Positions 60,404 to 64,000 of a stretch of 64,000 nt of DNA are shown piece by piece. The translations under genes were made by a program, and so were the position numbers. Source of the DNA: Zoroaster sp. YZ-2022. Its lineage: Eukaryota; Echinodermata; Asteroidea; Forcipulatida; Zoroasteridae. The notes beneath the pieces were generated by a model. It was not told the DNA's origin, made no database searches, and saw nothing but the letters and a program-made list of their open reading frames with translations. Numbering within the stretch: the stretch's first letter is position 1; each line of letters begins with the position of its first letter. The stretch lies in NCBI GenBank assembly GCA_029582265.1, contig CM055816.1, forward strand, positions 5,203,690-5,267,689, read 5' to 3'.

Positions 60404-60786
60404 AAATAACGACATAAAACACAATAAAGGGGGCCACTTTGCATCTGTCACGTTAGCAGGTTTGTTTAAGTACCTGAAACCGACCAAAAAGTGTTTCAAC
60501 ATGTGAATGGACATGCAGGCTTATACTAGAACTAATTTGAGTTGATTTATTTTATTTTTTTATTGTTTTATTAATTGTTTTACCCTCAAATTTCCATAAA
60601 AATTGGACGGAAAAAATTACCGCACTTTTCCGTCCATTTGTTGATGGAAATTTTAGGGTAATTAAAACAAATAATAGTAATAATCAACTCAAATTTCAGA
60701 TAAAAAAAAAATAATAATACAACCATTAGAAAAACTGCTAACGTGACGGTAGGAAAGTGGCCCCCTTTATTGTGTTTTATGTCATA
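60404..60786. mobile_element. Foldback element with ~170-bp arms
   Basis: GACATAAAACACAATAAAGG and GGGCCACTTT at the left; AAAGTGGCCC and CCTTTATTGTGTTTTATGTC at the right. Arms continue through CACGTTAGCAG / CTGCTAACGTG and TTTGAGTTGATTT / AATCAACTCAAA to a central TGGACGG / CCGTCCA. It lies directly upstream of the RAG1-like frame. Confidence 0.85.
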
Positions 60787-60938
60787 CACTAGTTTACACA
60801 AAACTTTCATCAATATTCTACACAGTAGATTATACGGGAGTACAGTGATAAAAAACGCACAGGAACAAAGATGAGTTTCAGTGATATTTACACATATTTT
60901 ATTCATTTTGAGTTTCAAATTCCATCAACAAGCTCTAG

Positions 60939-61869
60939 GAAAAATCTGTACAGTATGTACAAACAGAATCACAATTCACGGTTCTCGTAACCTTCCAAAG
61001 GAAACCAGTGAGTATAGGAAAGAATTATTGAATAATTTCGGTATAAGTGTATGGGAAGATTCAGCGGACCAGCATCCATGAAAAATATGTGAAAAATGTT
61101 CAAGAAAACTAAGATACTGTAAATCTGGAGAACGATTTTATACTGTTCAGAGCCTCAAAGATAAACAGCGAATCCAACAAAATTGACCAAAGCATACAAG
61201 AACTGTAACTTGGTTCGTGTGTGAACTTTTTACGCAACAGTCTAGAGGAGGACCGCAGTCTAAACCAAAGGCTGGTAGGCCTAAATCAACAATAGCTTGT
61301 ACACAAACTTTGCCCTTTTCACTGAGCGATGACAATATATTTCATCAATTAAATGATGCGCAACATCTGGAATATCCCATTAGTTTTGAAATCAGTGGTC
61401 ATCAGTGGGAACAGTCACTCTTCATTTGTAGTATTTGTCTATGTATACTGGGAAAGCCATCAGTTCAGACACCGTGCCAACATAACTTCTGTGCGCAATG
61501 TTTGACACAGTGTTTCAAGCATTCGTTAAGTCCAAACATCAACTGCCCAATATGTAATCAACATGTACAGTATAGCAGCATCACTTCAAGTCCCAGAGTG
61601 CTAAGTGTTCAACTGGACAATCTAAATGTTGTGTGTACAGCATGTGATGGCATTGGACAAATAACCCGATTATTGGTTTACTCAATGAGCAGGGTGGTGA
61701 GCTGATTCACACTGAGTTTAACCGCACAGGGAGAATCGTCAATGGTATGCGGGATGACCTGGAGCGACTGATGTCCATAATGAGGCGGCATCACATCAGT
61801 ACCGCACCAGAAGTGCGGTCAAAAGTCATCAAGCCTGCAAACAAAAATTTAAAATTAGAAAATAAATAA
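60939..61869 (+). pseudogene. RAG1-like zinc-finger/RING reading frame, decayed and internally deleted
   Basis: One frame runs from about 60881 to 61705 with two in-frame TGA codons (near 61079 and 61184). In order: KICTVC and a downstream KICEKC (61085-61099) around a spacer, like the zinc-binding region upstream of the RING in RAG1; a GRPKS basic segment; then a complete C3HC4 RING at 61427-61555 (CSIC, CQHNFCAQC, CPIC). After VVCTAC the frame shifts; the next frame (about 61660-61869) reads GLLNEQGGELIHTEFNRTG and RLMSIMRRHH, which resembles the block around the third catalytic Glu of RAG1/Transib transposases. If so, most of the catalytic core between RING and that Glu is deleted. RAG1-like proteins are transposases or their relatives; RING domains are ubiquitin ligases. 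Homology is judged by eye; a different RING/RAG1-N family is possible. Confidence 0.6.
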
Positions 61870-62240
61870 AGGATAAGCAAAATGAAAATATCATCTTCCT
61901 GCAAATTCCACAATATTCATTTTTACATGCGTTCCACAGAGTTTGCAATATTTGCACAGGAACAGTACATAAGTTTCCACAAAATTCCCCCGTGAAGAAA
62001 TAAAGTCCCCCATACAGGACTCGCACTGGGAGTTCCACAGCTATGCACAAGCTGTATACCGAGTGTTTTTGCCCACAATGTTTACTTACCTATTCTATGA
62101 TGCTCGCCAGTACAAAGAAAAGGCATTCCACCTGATTGATTTGGTAAAATTTGTGGAGAATTGCTACTACTTTACCAACACGTTTAAACCTCATCAGCCG
62201 CCATGCGCATGTGCGCTGATACCCCAGTTTGCCCCAGTGT
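61870..62240 (+). other. Coding-like fragments downstream of the RAG1-like frame
   Basis: Two overlapping plus-strand frames look protein-like: about 61912-62000 with RVCNICTGTVHKFP, and 61972-62241 with DSHWEFHSYAQAVYRVF, FYDARQYKEKAFHLIDLVKF and a TAG end. The CNIC piece resembles KICTVC upstream. They may be parts of a second broken copy or of another transposon gene; I cannot assign them. Confidence 0.35.
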
Positions 62241-62496
62241 AGTTAGTTATCTGTGTGTGTTTATACGTTTGTAGTATGTGCACGGTCTAGTCTGTTGGCG
62301 ACGTGATGATGATCGTCGAACTCTGATGATCGCCAGCGTCTTCGGCTACTAATCAAAGATGCCTCAGCGTTAACTATAAACTTTGTTTTTTATGATCACG
62401 GGTCAAGTTTTCAGTTGCGCGACCATCAATAACGAAAAATGCAGGTCGCATGAGGTCATAGTGTGGTATCTGTGCGCATGAGCATCAGTACTTATC

Positions 62497-62552
62497 ATGG
62501 CAGCTGATGTCGGTAAAGCAGTAGCTATTCTCTATAAATTTCAACAACAAAA
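62497..62552 (+). CDS. Candidate first exon (MAADVGKAVAILYKFQQQ)
   Basis: ATG with a favourable context (ATCATGG), 18 codons plus two bases, then donor AA|GTGAGT. The peptide could start an intracellular protein. No second exon was recognised in the remaining 1.4 kb, so the gene would continue out of the window. Could be chance. Confidence 0.3.
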
Positions 62553-64000
62553 GTGAGTGGAATACCGATTTTCTTTTTTACTGGCAAGCATCATAACATA
62601 TGTAAGTAAACATTGTGGGCATAATTTAAGCAAAAATTGTACCGTTTTTTATCGGCATAGGGCCAAGGGTCAGACAGAGTCTAGAATATTGGCAGAATGG
62701 CACTAATTATGGGGCTAATAATAACCCAAAGTTGAGCTGTTCAATTAAAATACAATAACTTCAACCAAAACTTACCGCTCTACGAAATCAACACAGACTG
62801 TGTCATCTGAAGGATGAATAGCACTCAAGTAGTTGAACATCCTGTAATTCGTTGACACCTACAAAATAAACCAATGCAAATTCAAATTATAGTTATAAAA
62901 CAAGTATTTCTAAATTCGTGGTGTAATGTTTTGACATTCTGGAATACATCGAACACAACTTGCAACTTATAACTCACGGGGGGGGGGGGGAGCATTCTAA
63001 CAATTAGGTAAAGTTAACACGATTATTGTATACGTTTTAATAATACTGTATTTTATACATATGTACAAAAATAAAAAAGTTATAAAAAACTTTAAAAAAA
63101 TTATATGAAATATCTGTGGCAGTGTGGGCTGTGTACTGTTTGTTTGTTTCTCTCTCTTTTTTTGTCAGGTAATATTAGGGCCTACCAAAACCAAATGATC
63201 TGGTAGGGGATTGAAGCCAAATGTTGTGGTACGTTAGGGAATGGAAGCAAACAAGAGCTATAAAAATCATGACTTTCAACGTCAATAAACATGTGCTAAA
63301 ATCTCCAGTTTTTAACATGTGTACAGTTCGCCCCCACAAATCTCGCCCCGTAGCATCTTATTCTTCATTGGAATTAAGGGGCGAAGTTGTACTGGGGCGA
63401 AAGCACGTGAAACGTATAAACGGTGTTGAAATGTTTACAAAAAATGCCAAACTTTTCATAGCTTTAAATCATCCAAAACAAAATGTCCTACACTTACTTG
63501 TTAATTTTTCCTGAAGTACATCATCTTGTGAGATGATGACATGTTTTTAGGGTCCGTTGTGGCTTTTGTTTATGAGAAATGAGACAAAATGTCTGGTGAT
63601 CGTCCGTCGACATGTAGAGCAGTCCAGACACAATGCGGGCTGTATGCATCACGTGTATCTTTCTCCCGCATTAACTCCGTGACCCCAACGTACTTCTGCT
63701 TGGTGGTGGCGGAAGGTCACATATTTTTAAATAATTTTACCTATTTACATATGTAAAACTTTCTATCAACCAATCAGGTTATCGCTTTTTACAAGGCCAC
63801 TTTACATAACGGTTGACGCGAAAAGGAATGTTTATAAATAAAATGCATGGTGACGTCATATACATCATTATGCGCGCTGACTAATATCAACCGAAAGAGG
63901 GCGCCTTTTAAAACGGTGAAACAGCCGTGTGGAAAGGACGATAAGCAGACTGCGTTTTGGCATGGAGGTTGTTTTTACAGAGATAGTTCTGAAGTTGAGT
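62553..64000. other. Gene-free stretch to window end
   Basis: G-run at 62980. No supported gene. A terminal ATG at 63962 opens MEVVFTEIVLKL and runs off the end; it may start an exon, but 13 codons prove nothing. Confidence 0.4.

Overview
The window looks like metazoan nuclear DNA: AT-rich, intron-bearing, with GT-AG splice sites, LINE, piggyBac, hAT, Tc1/mariner-like and CACTA-like insertions, tRNA-derived SINEs and many minisatellites. The element mix (an L2/CR1-type LINE, protein-primed PolB remnants, a RAG1-like zinc-finger reading frame) suggests a marine invertebrate, possibly a hemichordate, lancelet or echinoderm. The species is not decided by anything I can see. There is no bacterial operon, CRISPR array or rRNA gene.

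Layout. 0-2.1 kb: broken minus-strand remnant of a virus-like or Polinton-like DNA polymerase B with a small zinc-ribbon ORF beside it. 4.4 kb: a possible signal-peptide first exon. 4.8-11.6 kb: minisatellites, MITEs and a duplicated segment. 11.6-16.0 kb: a piggyBac element between TTAA sites, with a dead transposase and a nested LINE. 16.05-17.48 kb: a short transposon with a frameshifted THAP-domain exon. 22.46-24.63 kb: a hAT-like insertion with a perfect 8-bp target duplication. 25.1-49.6 kb: the main host gene, a plus-strand series of phase-1 exons coding for a secreted or extracellular protein with EGF-like modules, including frameshifted and decayed exon copies. Its introns hold a 51-bp satellite split by a LINE, a 125-bp satellite that appears to derive from a MITE, a Tc1/mariner-like shell, tandem tRNA-SINEs and a 4.6-kb CACTA-like element. 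52.6-57.4 kb: foldback and hAT MITEs and three adjacent unrelated tandem arrays. 60.4-61.9 kb: a foldback element followed by a decayed RAG1-like reading frame with a zinc-binding N-terminus and a C3HC4 RING.

How the parts work together. Only the EGF-module gene reads as a coherent host gene. The rest records insertion and decay: elements nested inside elements, insertions into tandem arrays that make their boundaries exact, and one MITE whose empty site survives in a duplicated intron. The least ordinary observations are the RAG1-like fossil, the MITE-derived satellite with an inverted loop in its founder unit, and the birth and decay of EGF exons. Family assignments come from motifs recognised by eye; no database search was run.
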